Part shown: in pieces, positions 8,253-16,870 of the stretch
How the letters are laid out: every line of letters starts with the position of its first letter
Position numbering within the stretch: the first letter of the stretch is position 1
NCBI RefSeq assembly: GCF_016741775.1
Contig: NZ_JAERRK010000026.1
Coordinates: forward strand, 78,044-142,043
Direction: 5' to 3'
Length of the DNA: 64,000 bases
From: Streptomyces actinomycinicus
Lineage (GTDB): Bacteria > Actinomycetota > Actinomycetes > Streptomycetales > Streptomycetaceae
Translations under genes and position numbers: made by a program
The notes under the pieces: generated by a model
Databases searched by the model: none
What the model was told of the DNA's origin: nothing
What the model saw: only the letters and a program-made list of their open reading frames with translations

Positions 8253-9215
8253 GTGTCCGAGCCGCAGCCCGTCGTCGTCCCGCCGGCCAGGGCCGCCGTC
8301 TTCCTGGTCGCCACGCTCGCACCCGGCGGCGAGGACACGGTGCGGGACCTGCTGGAGGACGTCTCCGGACTGCGCCGCTCGGTCGGCTTCCGGGACCCCG
8401 CAGAGGAGCTGAGCTGCGTCGTCGGCATCGGATCGGCGGCCTGGGACCGGCTGTTCAGCGGGCCCAGACCACGCGACCTGCACCCCTTCGTGGAACTTGC
8501 CGGTCCCCGCCACCGGGCCCCGGGCACCCCCGGCGACCTCCTCTTCCACATCCGCGCCCATCGCATGGATCTCTGCTTCGAACTGGCCCGATTGCTGGGA
8601 GAACGGCTCGCCGGAGCGGCCACCGTCGTCGACGAAGTACATGGTTTCAAATTCTTCGACGAACGCGATCTGCTCGGCTTCGTGGACGGCAGCGAAAACC
8701 CGGAAGGACAGTTGGCGGCCGACGCGGTGTTCATAGGGGACGAGGACCCCCAATTCGCCGGGGGAAGCTACGTGATCGTGCAGAAGTACCTGCACGACAT
8801 GACCGCCTGGAACGCACTGACACCCCAGGAGCAGGAAAAGGTCATCGGGCGCTCCAAGCTGAGCAATGTCGAGCTGCCCGACGACGCCAAGCCCGAGGAT
8901 TCCCATGTCGCGCTCAACGTCATCACGGACGAGAACGGCGACGAGCGCAAGATAGTACGGGAGAACATGCCGTTCGGGAGGGTCGGCGCAGGCGAATTCG
9001 GTACGTACTTCATCGGTTACGCCCGCACTCCCGACGTGACCGAGGAAATGCTCAGGAACATGTTCCTCGGTCGGCGCCCCGGACAGCACGACCGGATTCT
9101 CGACTTCTCGGTCCCGGTCACGGGCTGCCTTTTCCACGTGCCCACCCTGTCCTTTCTCGAGGATCTCCCGCCCGCTCCGTCCGCTTGCGGTGCCGTGCGG
9201 GCGGAGGTTCAGTGA
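8253..9215 (+). CDS. Dyp-type (dye-decolorizing) peroxidase
   Basis: 320-residue heme peroxidase of the DyP family, class B type by length. It oxidises phenolic or dye substrates and sometimes Mn(II) with H2O2. The family GxxDG motif appears as GFVDG with the catalytic Asp at residue 145, and the proximal heme ligand is H218 in SHVALN. There is no signal peptide, so it is cytosolic unless loaded into an encapsulin; no encapsulin gene lies nearby. The start is GTG 8253 with an AGGAGG site upstream. Codon bias in the second half is slightly less GC-extreme than its neighbours. The next gene, 46 nt downstream, encodes a Clp-type unfoldase, which hints at shared stress expression. Confidence 0.92.
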   Translation: MSEPQPVVVPPARAAVFLVATLAPGGEDTVRDLLEDVSGLRRSVGFRDPAEELSCVVGIGSAAWDRLFSGPRPRDLHPFVELAGPRHRAPGTPGDLLFHIRAHRMDLCFELARLLGERLAGAATVVDEVHGFKFFDERDLLGFVDGSENPEGQLAADAVFIGDEDPQFAGGSYVIVQKYLHDMTAWNALTPQEQEKVIGRSKLSNVELPDDAKPEDSHVALNVITDENGDERKIVRENMPFGRVGAGEFGTYFIGYARTPDVTEEMLRNMFLGRRPGQHDRILDFSVPVTGCLFHVPTLSFLEDLPPAPSACGAVRAEVQ

Positions 9216-9261
9216 TTACTGGCCCCGCCGACTGCTGATCCCTCGCGCGCCAGGAGCTGTC

Positions 9262-11799
9262 ATGTCGATGTCGTTCGGTGCACCGTTCGGTTCGTCGGAT
9301 CCGTTCAGTGAGCTGCTCAATCATTTCTTCGGAATGTCGCCGGCGTCGTCACCACCCGCGGTGCAGCGTGTTCCCATCGGACGGCTGCTGACGGAATCGT
9401 CGCGGCAGCTGCTGAACCTGGCCGCGCAGCGGGCCGCCGAGGACGGCACCTCCGACCTCGACACCGAGCACCTGCTCTGGGCGGCCACGCAGGTAGACCC
9501 CTCCCGCCGGCTCCTCGCGCAGGTCGGCATGAACCCCGACATGCTCGCGGCCGAGCTGGCCAAGATCCTGCCCCGCGAGTCCGGCGAGCCCTCCGCCCAA
9601 CCGGGTCTCACGCCGGCGGCCAAGCGCACACTCCGCGCCGCCTACGCCCGGTCGCAGGCGGCCGGTGTGTCCTACATCGGCCCCGAGCACATCCTGACCG
9701 CCTTGATCGGCGACACCGACTCGGGTGCCGCACGGGTGCTGCGGGCCGAGGGGCTGGACACCCAGCGCGTCACGGGCCTCACCGAACAGGCGGCTCCACG
9801 CCCCGACGGCGCCCCCGCCGAGCGCAGCAAGCAGCCCGCCACGACCCTCGACGAATTCGGCCGCGACCTGACCGAGGAGGCGAAGGCCGGAAAGCTCGAC
9901 CCGGTGGTGGGGCGGGCCGAGGAGATCGAGCAGACCGTCGAGATCCTCTCGCGGCGTTCCAAGAACAACCCCGTGCTGATCGGTGAACCAGGCGTCGGCA
10001 AGACCGCCATCGTGGAGGGCCTCGCCCAGCGCATCGTGGCCGGCGAGGTCCCCGACACCCTGAAGGACAAGCGGGTCGTCGCGCTGGACCTGTCCGGCAT
10101 GGTGGCGGGCGCGCAGTACCGGGGACAGTTCGAGGAGCGGCTGAAGAAGGTCATCGAGGACGTCCAGGCAGCCGGCGGCGACATCATCCTGTTCATCGAC
10201 GAGCTGCACACGGTCGTCGGCGCCGGCGCGACCGGCGAGGGCTCCATGGACGCGGGCAACATGCTCAAGCCCGCGCTCGCACGCGGCGAACTCCACGTCG
10301 TGGGCGCCACGACCATCGACGAGTACCGCAAGTACGTGGAGAAGGACGCCGCCCTGGAGCGCCGGTTCCAGCCCGTGATGGTCCCGGAACCCACTGTCGA
10401 GGAGACGGTGCAGATCCTCGAAGGGCTGCGCGACTCCTACGAGGCCCACCACCAGGTCCGCTTCGACGACGAGGCGCTGGCCGCCGCCGCCGAACTCTCC
10501 GACCGCTACATCACCGACCGGTACCTGCCCGACAAGGCGATCGACGTGATGGACCACGCCGGTGCCCGGGTACGGCTGCGCAGCGCGGGCCGCTCCACCG
10601 AGGTCGTCAGCCGCGAGGACCGCATCGCCAAGCTGCGCCGGGAACTCGAACAGGCCGTCTCCGCCGAGGACTTCGAGAAGGCCTCGGAGCTGAAGCGGGA
10701 GGTCGCCGAGGCAGAGGGCGAACTCGCCGGCATCGAGGAGCGCCGTGAGGGCATCGTCTCGGTCACGGCGTCCGACATCGCCGATGTCGTCTCCCGGCGT
10801 ACCGGCATCCCGGTCTCGCAGCTCACCGCCAGCGAGAAGGAGAAGCTGCTGCGGCTCGAGGAGGACATGCACGCCCGGATCGTCGGCCAGGACGAGGCGG
10901 TCACCGCGGTCTCCCGGGCCGTACGCCGCAACCGCGCCGGCATGGGCGACCCCAACCGTCCCGTGGGATCCTTCCTCTTCCTCGGCCCCACCGGCGTCGG
11001 AAAGACCGAACTCGCCAAGACGCTCGCCGCTCTGCTGTTCGGCGAAGAGGACCGCATGATCCGCTTCGACATGAGCGAGTTCCAGGAGAAGCACACCGTC
11101 GCCCGGCTGGTCGGCGCCCCTCCCGGCTACGTCGGCTACGAGGAAGCGGGCCAGCTCACCGAGAAGGTCCGCCGCCGGCCCTACAGCGTGGTGCTGTTCG
11201 ACGAGGTGGAGAAGGCCCACCCCGACGTCTTCAACACGCTGCTGCAGATCCTGGACGACGGCCGGCTGACCGATGCCCAGGGCCGTACGGTCGACTTCCG
11301 GCACTGCGTCGTCATCATGACGTCGAACATCGGCGCGCACCGCATCCTGGACCACAAGGGCGACGTCTCGGAACTCAAGGACGAGCTGATGGAGGACCTG
11401 CGGGGCCGGTTCCTGCCGGAGTTCCTCAACCGCATCGACGACATCATCATCTTCCACGGCCTCACCGAGGACGACCTGGGGGAGATCGTGGACCACCTGC
11501 TGGACCGCAGCAGGCACCGGGTGCACGCGCAGGGCATGGGTCTGGAGGTCACGGACGCCGCCAAGAAGCTGCTCATCGCCCACGGCCACCAGCCGGAGTT
11601 CGGTGCCCGGCCGCTGCGCCGGACGATCCAGGCCGAACTCGACAACCGCGTCGCCGACCTGCTGCTCGGCGGCGAGGCGGGGCCCGGGGACACCATCGTG
11701 GTCGACGTGGTGAAGGACTCCCTGCACTTCTCGGTGCGCAAGAGCGACCCGGGAACACTCGCAGGCTCCGGCGACGCGCAGCCGACGGGGCAGCGGTAG
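9262..11799 (+). CDS. Clp/HSP100 ATPase, ClpC-like with ClpB-like AAA2 domain
   Basis: 845-residue double-AAA+ unfoldase. An N-terminal Clp double repeat lies at about residues 35-180 after a 30-residue Phe/Ser-rich leader. AAA1 has Walker A GEPGVGKT and AAA2 has GPTGVGKT. The middle domain is short (about 60 residues) and contains a UVR-like helix pair (FEKASELKREVAEAEGEL), as in ClpC rather than the long ClpB coiled coil. However, between TSNIGA and FLPEFLNRID the loop that carries the ClpP-docking tripeptide in ClpC/ClpA is absent and short, as in ClpB. It may therefore act as a disaggregase without ClpP. The start is ATG 9262 with AGGAG 5 nt upstream; the frame is open further upstream, but that segment overlaps the DyP 3' end. 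Confidence 0.9.
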   Translation: MSMSFGAPFGSSDPFSELLNHFFGMSPASSPPAVQRVPIGRLLTESSRQLLNLAAQRAAEDGTSDLDTEHLLWAATQVDPSRRLLAQVGMNPDMLAAELAKILPRESGEPSAQPGLTPAAKRTLRAAYARSQAAGVSYIGPEHILTALIGDTDSGAARVLRAEGLDTQRVTGLTEQAAPRPDGAPAERSKQPATTLDEFGRDLTEEAKAGKLDPVVGRAEEIEQTVEILSRRSKNNPVLIGEPGVGKTAIVEGLAQRIVAGEVPDTLKDKRVVALDLSGMVAGAQYRGQFEERLKKVIEDVQAAGGDIILFIDELHTVVGAGATGEGSMDAGNMLKPALARGELHVVGATTIDEYRKYVEKDAALERRFQPVMVPEPTVEETVQILEGLRDSYEAHHQVRFDDEALAAAAELSDRYITDRYLPDKAIDVMDHAGARVRLRSAGRSTEVVSREDRIAKLRRELEQAVSAEDFEKASELKREVAEAEGELAGIEERREGIVSVTASDIADVVSRRTGIPVSQLTASEKEKLLRLEEDMHARIVGQDEAVTAVSRAVRRNRAGMGDPNRPVGSFLFLGPTGVGKTELAKTLAALLFGEEDRMIRFDMSEFQEKHTVARLVGAPPGYVGYEEAGQLTEKVRRRPYSVVLFDEVEKAHPDVFNTLLQILDDGRLTDAQGRTVDFRHCVVIMTSNIGAHRILDHKGDVSELKDELMEDLRGRFLPEFLNRIDDIIIFHGLTEDDLGEIVDHLLDRSRHRVHAQGMGLEVTDAAKKLLIAHGHQPEFGARPLRRTIQAELDNRVADLLLGGEAGPGDTIVVDVVKDSLHFSVRKSDPGTLAGSGDAQPTGQR

Positions 11800-11827
11800 C
11801 GGTTGCGGTCGGTGCGGCAGCGGACCG

Positions 11828-11851
11828 GGCCGCGCAGCCGCGGCCGTCTTT
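11828..11851 (+). terminator. Hairpin downstream of Clp ATPase gene
   Basis: A 7-bp stem (GGCCGCG / CGCGGCC) with a 4-nt loop is followed by TCTTT, 29 nt after the Clp stop codon. Plausible intrinsic terminator; moderate support. Confidence 0.5.
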
Positions 11852-11907
11852 CCGGCGCCGCCGCCGCGCTCCGCTGCCGTCAGCCGCGTTCCGCTGCCGT
11901 CAGCCGG

Positions 11908-12381
11908 TCATGACGGCCCGTCCGTCCCGATCGACACCACGACCGCCGTCGCCGGGCCGTCCGGGGTGTCGTAGTGAACGGTGTCCCCGGGCCGGCGTCC
12001 GAGCAGGGCGCGGCCGAGCGGGCTGTCGGCGGTGACCAGCGGCTGGTCCAGCGCCTCGGCGACCTCGCCGATCTGCAGGGACTCCGTGGAGCCGTCGGGG
12101 AAGCGGACGCCGACCGTGCTGCCCACGCCGACCACGTCGGTGGGGGCCGGACCGGCCAGGTCCGCCCGGTCGAGCCGCTCGCCGATGTCCTCGATACGAC
12201 GGTCCAGGCGTTGCAGCTGGTCGGCGCGCTGCAACTCGTCGGCCTGGTCCGCCTGGTCGCCGACGGAAGTGGTGTCCCGGAGGGTTCCGGCGACCAGCCG
12301 GCGCTCCTCCCGCAGATCCGCCAGCTCCTGCTCCAGTGCCCGACGGGCCTGGGCGCTGATCGGCTCCGGTTCACCGGTCAT
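11908..12381 (-). CDS. GreA/GreB family transcription elongation factor
   Basis: 157-residue Gre-family protein: an N-terminal antiparallel coiled coil (residues about 8-75) and a C-terminal FKBP-like domain with the family ending (DSPLGRALLGRRPGDTVHY). Gre factors insert the coiled-coil tip into the RNA polymerase secondary channel to stimulate transcript cleavage. The tip here reads VGDQADQADELQRAD, resembling the GDLSENAEY loop of GreA but with extra acidic residues and no ENAEY sequence, so it is a divergent paralogue, perhaps regulatory. The ATG at 12381 has a GGAGGAG site. It is divergent from the bL37 micro-ORF at 12587. Confidence 0.85.
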   Translation of the reverse strand: MTGEPEPISAQARRALEQELADLREERRLVAGTLRDTTSVGDQADQADELQRADQLQRLDRRIEDIGERLDRADLAGPAPTDVVGVGSTVGVRFPDGSTESLQIGEVAEALDQPLVTADSPLGRALLGRRPGDTVHYDTPDGPATAVVVSIGTDGPS

Positions 12382-12586
12382 CACTGCTCCTCCGCTCAGC
12401 TGGGCACGTGCAGCCGGACTGGGTACGCAGCCGGACAGCACTGCGCAGTCCGGTATTTCGCATGATAAGCGGATCCATGCCTCTCCTTGCCTCCGGTGGA
12501 GCGAGGGAGATTGCAGGGATATCGTGCTTATGTCCCTATCCCCGGAGTGGCATGTGCGCCACTCCCCGTGGCTGCCTGGAGGTGCC

Positions 12587-12664
12587 ATGTCCTCGAAGCG
12601 ACGCCGGAAGAAGAAGTCCCGGCGCAAGCACGCGGCCAACCACGGGCGTCGGCCCCAGTCCTGA
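12587..12664 (+). CDS. Ribosomal protein bL37-like micro-ORF (25 aa)
   Basis: A 25-residue, extremely basic peptide beginning MSSKRRRKKKSRRKHAANHG and ending in RRPQS. It has GGAGG 4 nt before the ATG and a clean TGA stop. The composition, length and the terminal N-H-G-(K/R)-R-P segment match the actinobacterial large-subunit protein bL37 described in mycobacterial ribosomes. It is too short for most gene callers. It stands alone, divergent from the Gre-family gene and convergent with the STAS gene. The call rests on motif recall; an rRNA-binding role is expected from the family. Confidence 0.75.
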   Translation: MSSKRRRKKKSRRKHAANHGRRPQS

Positions 12665-12757
12665 CGCCTTCCCGGACGGCACACCAAGTCCGCCACGGTT
12701 GCGCGGACTTCGACCACGACCGCCGGTCTCGGCACATGCCGACGGCGGTCGTCCTGC

Positions 12758-13144
12758 TCAGCCCTCCATGGCCTCGTGGACGCTGGGATAGCAGTCGATG
12801 AGAGTGGTCAGGCCGACGATCTCCAGGGTGCGCAGGACGGGCCTGCGCACGCCCGCGAGGCGCAGCCAGCCCGCCGGGCCATGGGCCTGATGTGCGGCGA
12901 TGAGCACGTTGATGCCGCTGGAGTCCATGAACGCCACGCCGCTGAAGTCCGCGACGGTCCGTTCGCCGGCGGCCGGGTCCCCGGGGATGAGGGCCTGGCG
13001 CAGCAGTGTGGACGTGTGGTGGTCGGCCTCGCCGCTCACCGTGACGACGGTGACGCCGTCGACGCTCGCCCGGGTGACGGACAACCGGTCCGGTTCCGCC
13101 TGCTTGTTCGTGTCTGCCGTTCCTGTCACGCGCGCCTCGTCCAC
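12758..13144 (-). CDS. STAS-domain anti-sigma factor antagonist
   Basis: 128-residue single STAS domain. The phospho-acceptor region VADFSGVAFMDSSGINVL carries the conserved Asp-Ser-Ser-Gly, where the serine is phosphorylated by a partner anti-sigma kinase in RsbV/SpoIIAA/BldG proteins. The start is GTG 13144, giving a short charged N-terminus. No anti-sigma kinase is adjacent; the SigF-like sigma factor at 19686 is a possible indirect target, but this is only inferred. Confidence 0.88.
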   Translation of the reverse strand: MDEARVTGTADTNKQAEPDRLSVTRASVDGVTVVTVSGEADHHTSTLLRQALIPGDPAAGERTVADFSGVAFMDSSGINVLIAAHQAHGPAGWLRLAGVRRPVLRTLEIVGLTTLIDCYPSVHEAMEG

Positions 13145-13348
13145 CGCTCGCCGATCCTTGCCCAGAGCTTGCCTTCTCGTGAAGCTGCCCAGGATCGCGC
13201 GGAGGATGCCGTGCGAACCGCAGACACTCCGTCATGCGTATGGAGTCTTCACCACAACCTCTGGAGCCCCTCGTGTGTCCAGTACATGACGCCCGGCTCC
13301 TCGAGGCCCGGGCACCGCCCTTTCCGCGCCCTGACGAGGAGATTCCCG

Positions 13349-14671
13349 TTGCGTACAGCCCTCCGTCCCACGGCGGCAGCCGTGGTCGCCGCAGCGATCG
13401 GCATCGGCGTTCCCGCCCTCGCCGTCCCCGTGGCACACGCCGAGGACCTCGCTCCCGACCTCGTGATCTCGACCCTGCCGACCGCCTCGCCCAAGCCCGG
13501 TGAGGTCTACGACCGGTCGGTCACCCTCACCAACGAGGGCACGGCACCCGCGGACGGCGTCACCTTCCGGATCCGGCTGACCCGCGGGCTCGACTTCCCC
13601 CAGCCGGTCGAGGGCTGCACCTACTCGACCGTCGCCGACCACGTCCGGCAGGCCCTGTGCGAGCTGGACACGGTCGTCCAGCCGCATGCCTCCGTCACCA
13701 CGCCCGTACGGTTCAAGGCCCTGCCCCAGGCGCTGATGGAAGCCGTCGAGTACGGCACGAGCAGCACCGGCGAGGCCCCCGGGGAAGGGTTCGACGACAG
13801 CTACCGGCGGCTGACCCTGACCGCGGACAGCACAGCCGACCTGCGCGCCGAGGGAGACCTGACGGAGGGTGCTCCCGGCAGCAGGGTCTCCGTCACCGCC
13901 ACCCTGCGCAACGACGGTCCCGGCTGGATCCAGAACCAGGAGAGCGACGACCAGCCGGCCCTGATCGTGCAGATCCCGCCGGGGACCGTCGCCAGGGAGG
14001 TGCCCGAGGACTGCCGGCCGTTCGGGACGGACGGGCCGACCGGACCGTCGCAGCCGGGCCGTCCGCGGTACGTGTGCTGGCCCGCCGGCCACGCCATCGA
14101 CCTCGACCAGTCGCTCGACTACACCTTCGTCCTCGAGATCGGCAAGACGGCCCGCAGCACCAAGGGCAAGGTGACGGCCGGCTCCGTGTACGGCATCCAC
14201 CCGGAGTTCGACGAGAACCGGGCGAACGACACCGCCTACCTCACCGTCGACGTGAGCGGCGACGACCCGGGCACGAGCACCTCCGGCGGCACCACGGCCG
14301 GCGGCACTTCGACCTCCTCCGGCGGTGCCTCGGCCGGCGGTGACACCGGCAGCGGCGGCTCCACCACGGACGGCCGGGGCAACGACCCGCACGACCAGTC
14401 CACGGGCGGCTCCGGCGCCACCGGCACGTCCGGTGACACGGGCACGTCCGGTGACACGGGCACGTCCGGCACGACGGGCGCGTCCGGGACGGCCGCTTCC
14501 GGCACCTCGGGCTCGGCGACCACGGCCACCGCCTCGGGCTCCGCGACCGGCGGCACCCTGGCCGGCACCGGCAGCGACGGCACGCCGGTCCTGACCGCCG
14601 CCGCCGTGGGTGCGACGGTGCTCGGCGGCCTGGTACTGGTGGCCGTGCGCCGCCGGGGCACCGTGAAGTGA
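13349..14671 (+). CDS. LAxTG-type sortase-anchored surface protein
   Basis: 440-residue secreted protein. A TTG start at 13349 is preferred because GAGGAG lies 8 nt upstream and it gives a clean signal peptide (RTALRPTAAAVVAAAIGIG...AHA then AED). The ectodomain (about 38-300) has DUF11-like beta repeats (VTLTNEGTAPADGVTFRI, VTATLRNDGPGW). A low-complexity Gly/Ser/Thr stalk with repeated GTSGDT units (about 310-395) leads to the cell-wall sorting signal: LAGTG, a hydrophobic stretch, then RRRG. LAxTG is the class E sortase motif used in Streptomyces. It is probably a wall-anchored structural or adhesive protein; no sortase gene is in the window. An in-frame ATG at 13286 is an alternative start. 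Confidence 0.85.
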   Translation: MRTALRPTAAAVVAAAIGIGVPALAVPVAHAEDLAPDLVISTLPTASPKPGEVYDRSVTLTNEGTAPADGVTFRIRLTRGLDFPQPVEGCTYSTVADHVRQALCELDTVVQPHASVTTPVRFKALPQALMEAVEYGTSSTGEAPGEGFDDSYRRLTLTADSTADLRAEGDLTEGAPGSRVSVTATLRNDGPGWIQNQESDDQPALIVQIPPGTVAREVPEDCRPFGTDGPTGPSQPGRPRYVCWPAGHAIDLDQSLDYTFVLEIGKTARSTKGKVTAGSVYGIHPEFDENRANDTAYLTVDVSGDDPGTSTSGGTTAGGTSTSSGGASAGGDTGSGGSTTDGRGNDPHDQSTGGSGATGTSGDTGTSGDTGTSGTTGASGTAASGTSGSATTATASGSATGGTLAGTGSDGTPVLTAAAVGATVLGGLVLVAVRRRGTVK

Positions 14672-14708
14672 CCGGGCCCGGCGGGCAGCGACCGCGGGGC
14701 GGGTGCGG

Positions 14709-15062
14709 TCAGGCGGGCTGCCACAGCTCGATCCGATTGCCCTCGGGATCGGTCACCCAGCCGAATCGGCCGACACCCTCCATGTCCTGGGTCTCTTCGG
14801 CGACGTCCGCTCCCCTGGCGCGCAACTGCGCGAGCATCGCGTCGAGGTCACGGACCCGGAAGTTGAGCATGGTCTGCTGGGAGCGGGAGCCGAAGTAGTC
14901 GGTCTCCGACTCGAACGGGGCGAACACCGTCGGTCCGGCCGCCTGACGCCACAGGCCGTGCTCGTCGGTGTCCAGGCCGAGGCAGTCGCGGTACCAGGCG
15001 TTCAGGGCGGCGGGGTCGGCGGCGCGCATGAAGTATCCGCCGATTCCAAGCACATGTTCCAT
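14709..15062 (-). CDS. VOC (glyoxalase/bleomycin-resistance) family protein
   Basis: 117-residue single vicinal-oxygen-chelate domain with the two betaalphabetabetabeta units: an N-terminal HVLGIGGYFMRAADPAALNAWYRDCLGL and a C-terminal MLNFRVRDLDAMLAQLRARG, ending WVTDPEGNRIELWQPA with the conserved metal-ligand Glu. The ATG at 15062 starts in the usual position. Substrate is unknown; such proteins are dioxygenases, isomerases or antibiotic-binding proteins. Confidence 0.88.
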   Translation of the reverse strand: MEHVLGIGGYFMRAADPAALNAWYRDCLGLDTDEHGLWRQAAGPTVFAPFESETDYFGSRSQQTMLNFRVRDLDAMLAQLRARGADVAEETQDMEGVGRFGWVTDPEGNRIELWQPA

Positions 15063-15126
15063 GCCGCCATCTTGCCAGCGGGGCGACCGCACGAACCCCA
15101 GCCGCGCAGTCGCCCCCGCCCGGCCG

Positions 15127-15229
15127 CCTCGCCGGGCCCGGCGCACCCCGCCACGCCTCGCCGGGCCCGACGCACCCTGCCACGCCCGGCGGGCCCGGCG
15201 CACCCCGCCACGCCCGGCGGGCCCAGCAG
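15127..15229. repeat. 29-bp tandem repeat, about 3.5 copies
   Basis: Units start at 15127, 15156 and 15185 with a partial copy from 15213; the shared core is CCGGGCCCGGCGCACC followed by CCGCCACG. GC is nearly 90 percent. It lies upstream of the VOC gene. Confidence 0.75.
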
Positions 15230-15250
15230 TCCCCGGCCGCTCGGCCCGCC

Positions 15251-15295
15251 CTGTCTGTCACTGATCGTCTGTCACTGAGCAATCGTCTGTCACCG
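15251..15295. repeat. Short tandem repeat (GTCTGTCACTG core, 3 copies)
   Basis: Three copies of a GTCTGTCACTG/ATCGTCTGTCAC unit with 14-18 bp spacing, immediately after the 29-bp array. Confidence 0.6.
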
Positions 15296-15510
15296 GGCAT
15301 CGCGAAGGGCGCTCGTCATCACCCTCCCGCCGTGCCGGTCTTTACGGCTCCGTCCCGACAGCGGCGACTCGGCCCCGGCGGCGGCAGCGGTTCGCCCTTC
15401 CCCCGGCGGCAGCGGCTCCATCCACTCGAGGCGCGCAGGCGTACTCGACAGGCAGTATCGTATGCCGGAAAATAAATGCCGGAGTACGGAAAACGGCAAC
15501 GGGGTGCCGG

Positions 15511-16545
15511 GTGAGGGGGCGGGACGTGCGACGGTCGGTTCATGGCCGGTGGCGGCGCCGGGGACGCGGCGCGGGCTACGCGCTGCGGCTGCTGCGCGGC
15601 CCGGCCCAGGTGATGTTCCTGGCCGACGCACGGGCGGGCGCCGCCTTCTGTCTCGCCCTCGGCGCCGCCGACTGGCGTTACGGCGCCTACGCCCTGGGCG
15701 GTGCCGTACTGGGCAGCAGCACGGCACGGCTGCTGCACGTCGCCCGCGCCCGGGTGGAAACAGGGCTGGAGGGCTTCAACTCCTGCCTCCTGGCTCTGTG
15801 TTTCGCGGTCTTCCTGGACGCGGGCCGGCCCTCCACGGTCCTGCTCGCCACCGCGGGCTGCGCCGTCGTCACCGTCGTCACGGCGGCCGTGGTCCGGCTG
15901 CTGCGGGTGTGGAACCTGCCGTCGCTGACCCTGCCGTACTGCCTGCTGGCGAGCGCGGTCACGATCGCGGCGCCCGCCTTCGGCCGGATCTGGCCGCACG
16001 GCGGCAGCCTCGCCGCGCTGCCGGGCGCCGCCTCCGGCGCCACCGCGCTGCCCCCGGGCGAGCTGGGGCGGGCGTTCTTCCGCAACCTGTCCCAGATCTT
16101 CTTCCTCGACGAGTGGTACGTGGGCTTGCTGCTGCTCGCCGGCCTCCTCCTGGCGAGCCGTACCGCCGCACTGGTGGCCTGCGCCGGCAGCGCGACGGGC
16201 ATCCTGACCGCCTGGGCACTCGGGGCTCCGGCGGCCCGCATCGCCGACGGCACCCTCGGCTACAACGCGGTGCTCGTCGCCCTCGCCTTGTGCGGGGTCT
16301 TCCTGACGGCGGCCCCGGCCACACTGCTGTACGCCCTGCTCGGCGCGGCGACCGCCACCGCTGTGACCCCGGCCGTCGCGCATCTGCTCGCCCCCTCCGG
16401 CGGTCACGCGTTCACCTGGCCGTTCGTGCTGACGACCCTCGCCTTCCTGACCGCCGCCCGGTCATTCCCCCGGCTGACCGGCCGGGCTCCCGGCGCGGAC
16501 GGCACGTCCCGGCAGCCGGCCGGCGCCCCGGCGCCCGCCGCGTAG
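15511..16545 (+). CDS. Urea transporter (UT family)
   Basis: 344-residue channel-type urea transporter with about ten membrane segments arranged as two homologous halves. Each half carries the family elements: GLEGFNSCLLALC with LPSLTLPYCL in the first, GTLGYNAVLVALAL with AFTWPFVLTT in the second; the LPxxT-like motifs line the urea pore. The start is GTG 15511; a second GTG at 15526 would also work. The last codons and TAG stop lie inside a degenerate repeat (GCGTAGGCCGCAGG) copied again downstream. No urease genes are in the window, so it probably feeds urea to enzymes encoded elsewhere. Confidence 0.88.
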   Translation: MRGRDVRRSVHGRWRRRGRGAGYALRLLRGPAQVMFLADARAGAAFCLALGAADWRYGAYALGGAVLGSSTARLLHVARARVETGLEGFNSCLLALCFAVFLDAGRPSTVLLATAGCAVVTVVTAAVVRLLRVWNLPSLTLPYCLLASAVTIAAPAFGRIWPHGGSLAALPGAASGATALPPGELGRAFFRNLSQIFFLDEWYVGLLLLAGLLLASRTAALVACAGSATGILTAWALGAPAARIADGTLGYNAVLVALALCGVFLTAAPATLLYALLGAATATAVTPAVAHLLAPSGGHAFTWPFVLTTLAFLTAARSFPRLTGRAPGADGTSRQPAGAPAPAA

Positions 16546-16609
16546 GCCGCAGGGTGGCCGCCCGCCCCGCGTAGGCCGCAGGCAGCCACCCACCACGTGG
16601 GCCGCAGGG
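16540..16609. repeat. Repeat covering the urea transporter stop codon
   Basis: GCGTAGGCCGCAGG occurs at 16540-16553 (including the TAG stop) and 16569-16582, with a third degenerate copy (CGTGGGCCGCAGG) near 16596-16608. Confidence 0.65.
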
Positions 16610-16870
16610 CAGCCGTCCGCGGCTCGCCTCGGCCGGCGCCGGCCCACGCCTGCCCGGGACCGGCGGCTGCAACCGGCGTCCGCGCCGTCATGACATGCCT
16701 CACTGTGAATTGCGTACGGATCTGTGCTGTTCGGGGCAGGGGTTTGTTAGATTGCGCAACTACGCAACCGATGCGGCGCAGGGTCTCGCCTGCCCGTATG
16801 CCGCCGCGCACGCCCGGCCGGGAGTCCTACGGCCCGGCCTGGCAGGCCCGACCGTTCATGGGAGTGGGAG
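16546..16870. other. Intergenic region upstream of LCP gene
   Basis: 325 bp. After the repeat, the AT-richer part near 16700-16770 (TTGCGT, TTTGTTAGATT) probably contains the LCP promoter. A small inverted repeat, TTGCG-caacta-CGCAA, is also present there. No gene is seen. Confidence 0.5.

Larger units (their letters stand above)
15063..15510. other. Gene-free stretch with two tandem arrays
   Basis: 448 bp without a convincing gene. It holds the 29-bp array at 15127-15229 and the shorter array at 15251-15295. Near the urea transporter there is an AT-richer patch with a direct repeat of ATGCCGGA (about 15461 and 15475), which may be part of its promoter. Confidence 0.6.

Noticed and set aside
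9349..11727. A 792-codon minus-strand open frame opposite the Clp ATPase gene
   Set aside because: Antisense of conserved Walker motifs; low complexity, no recognisable domain.
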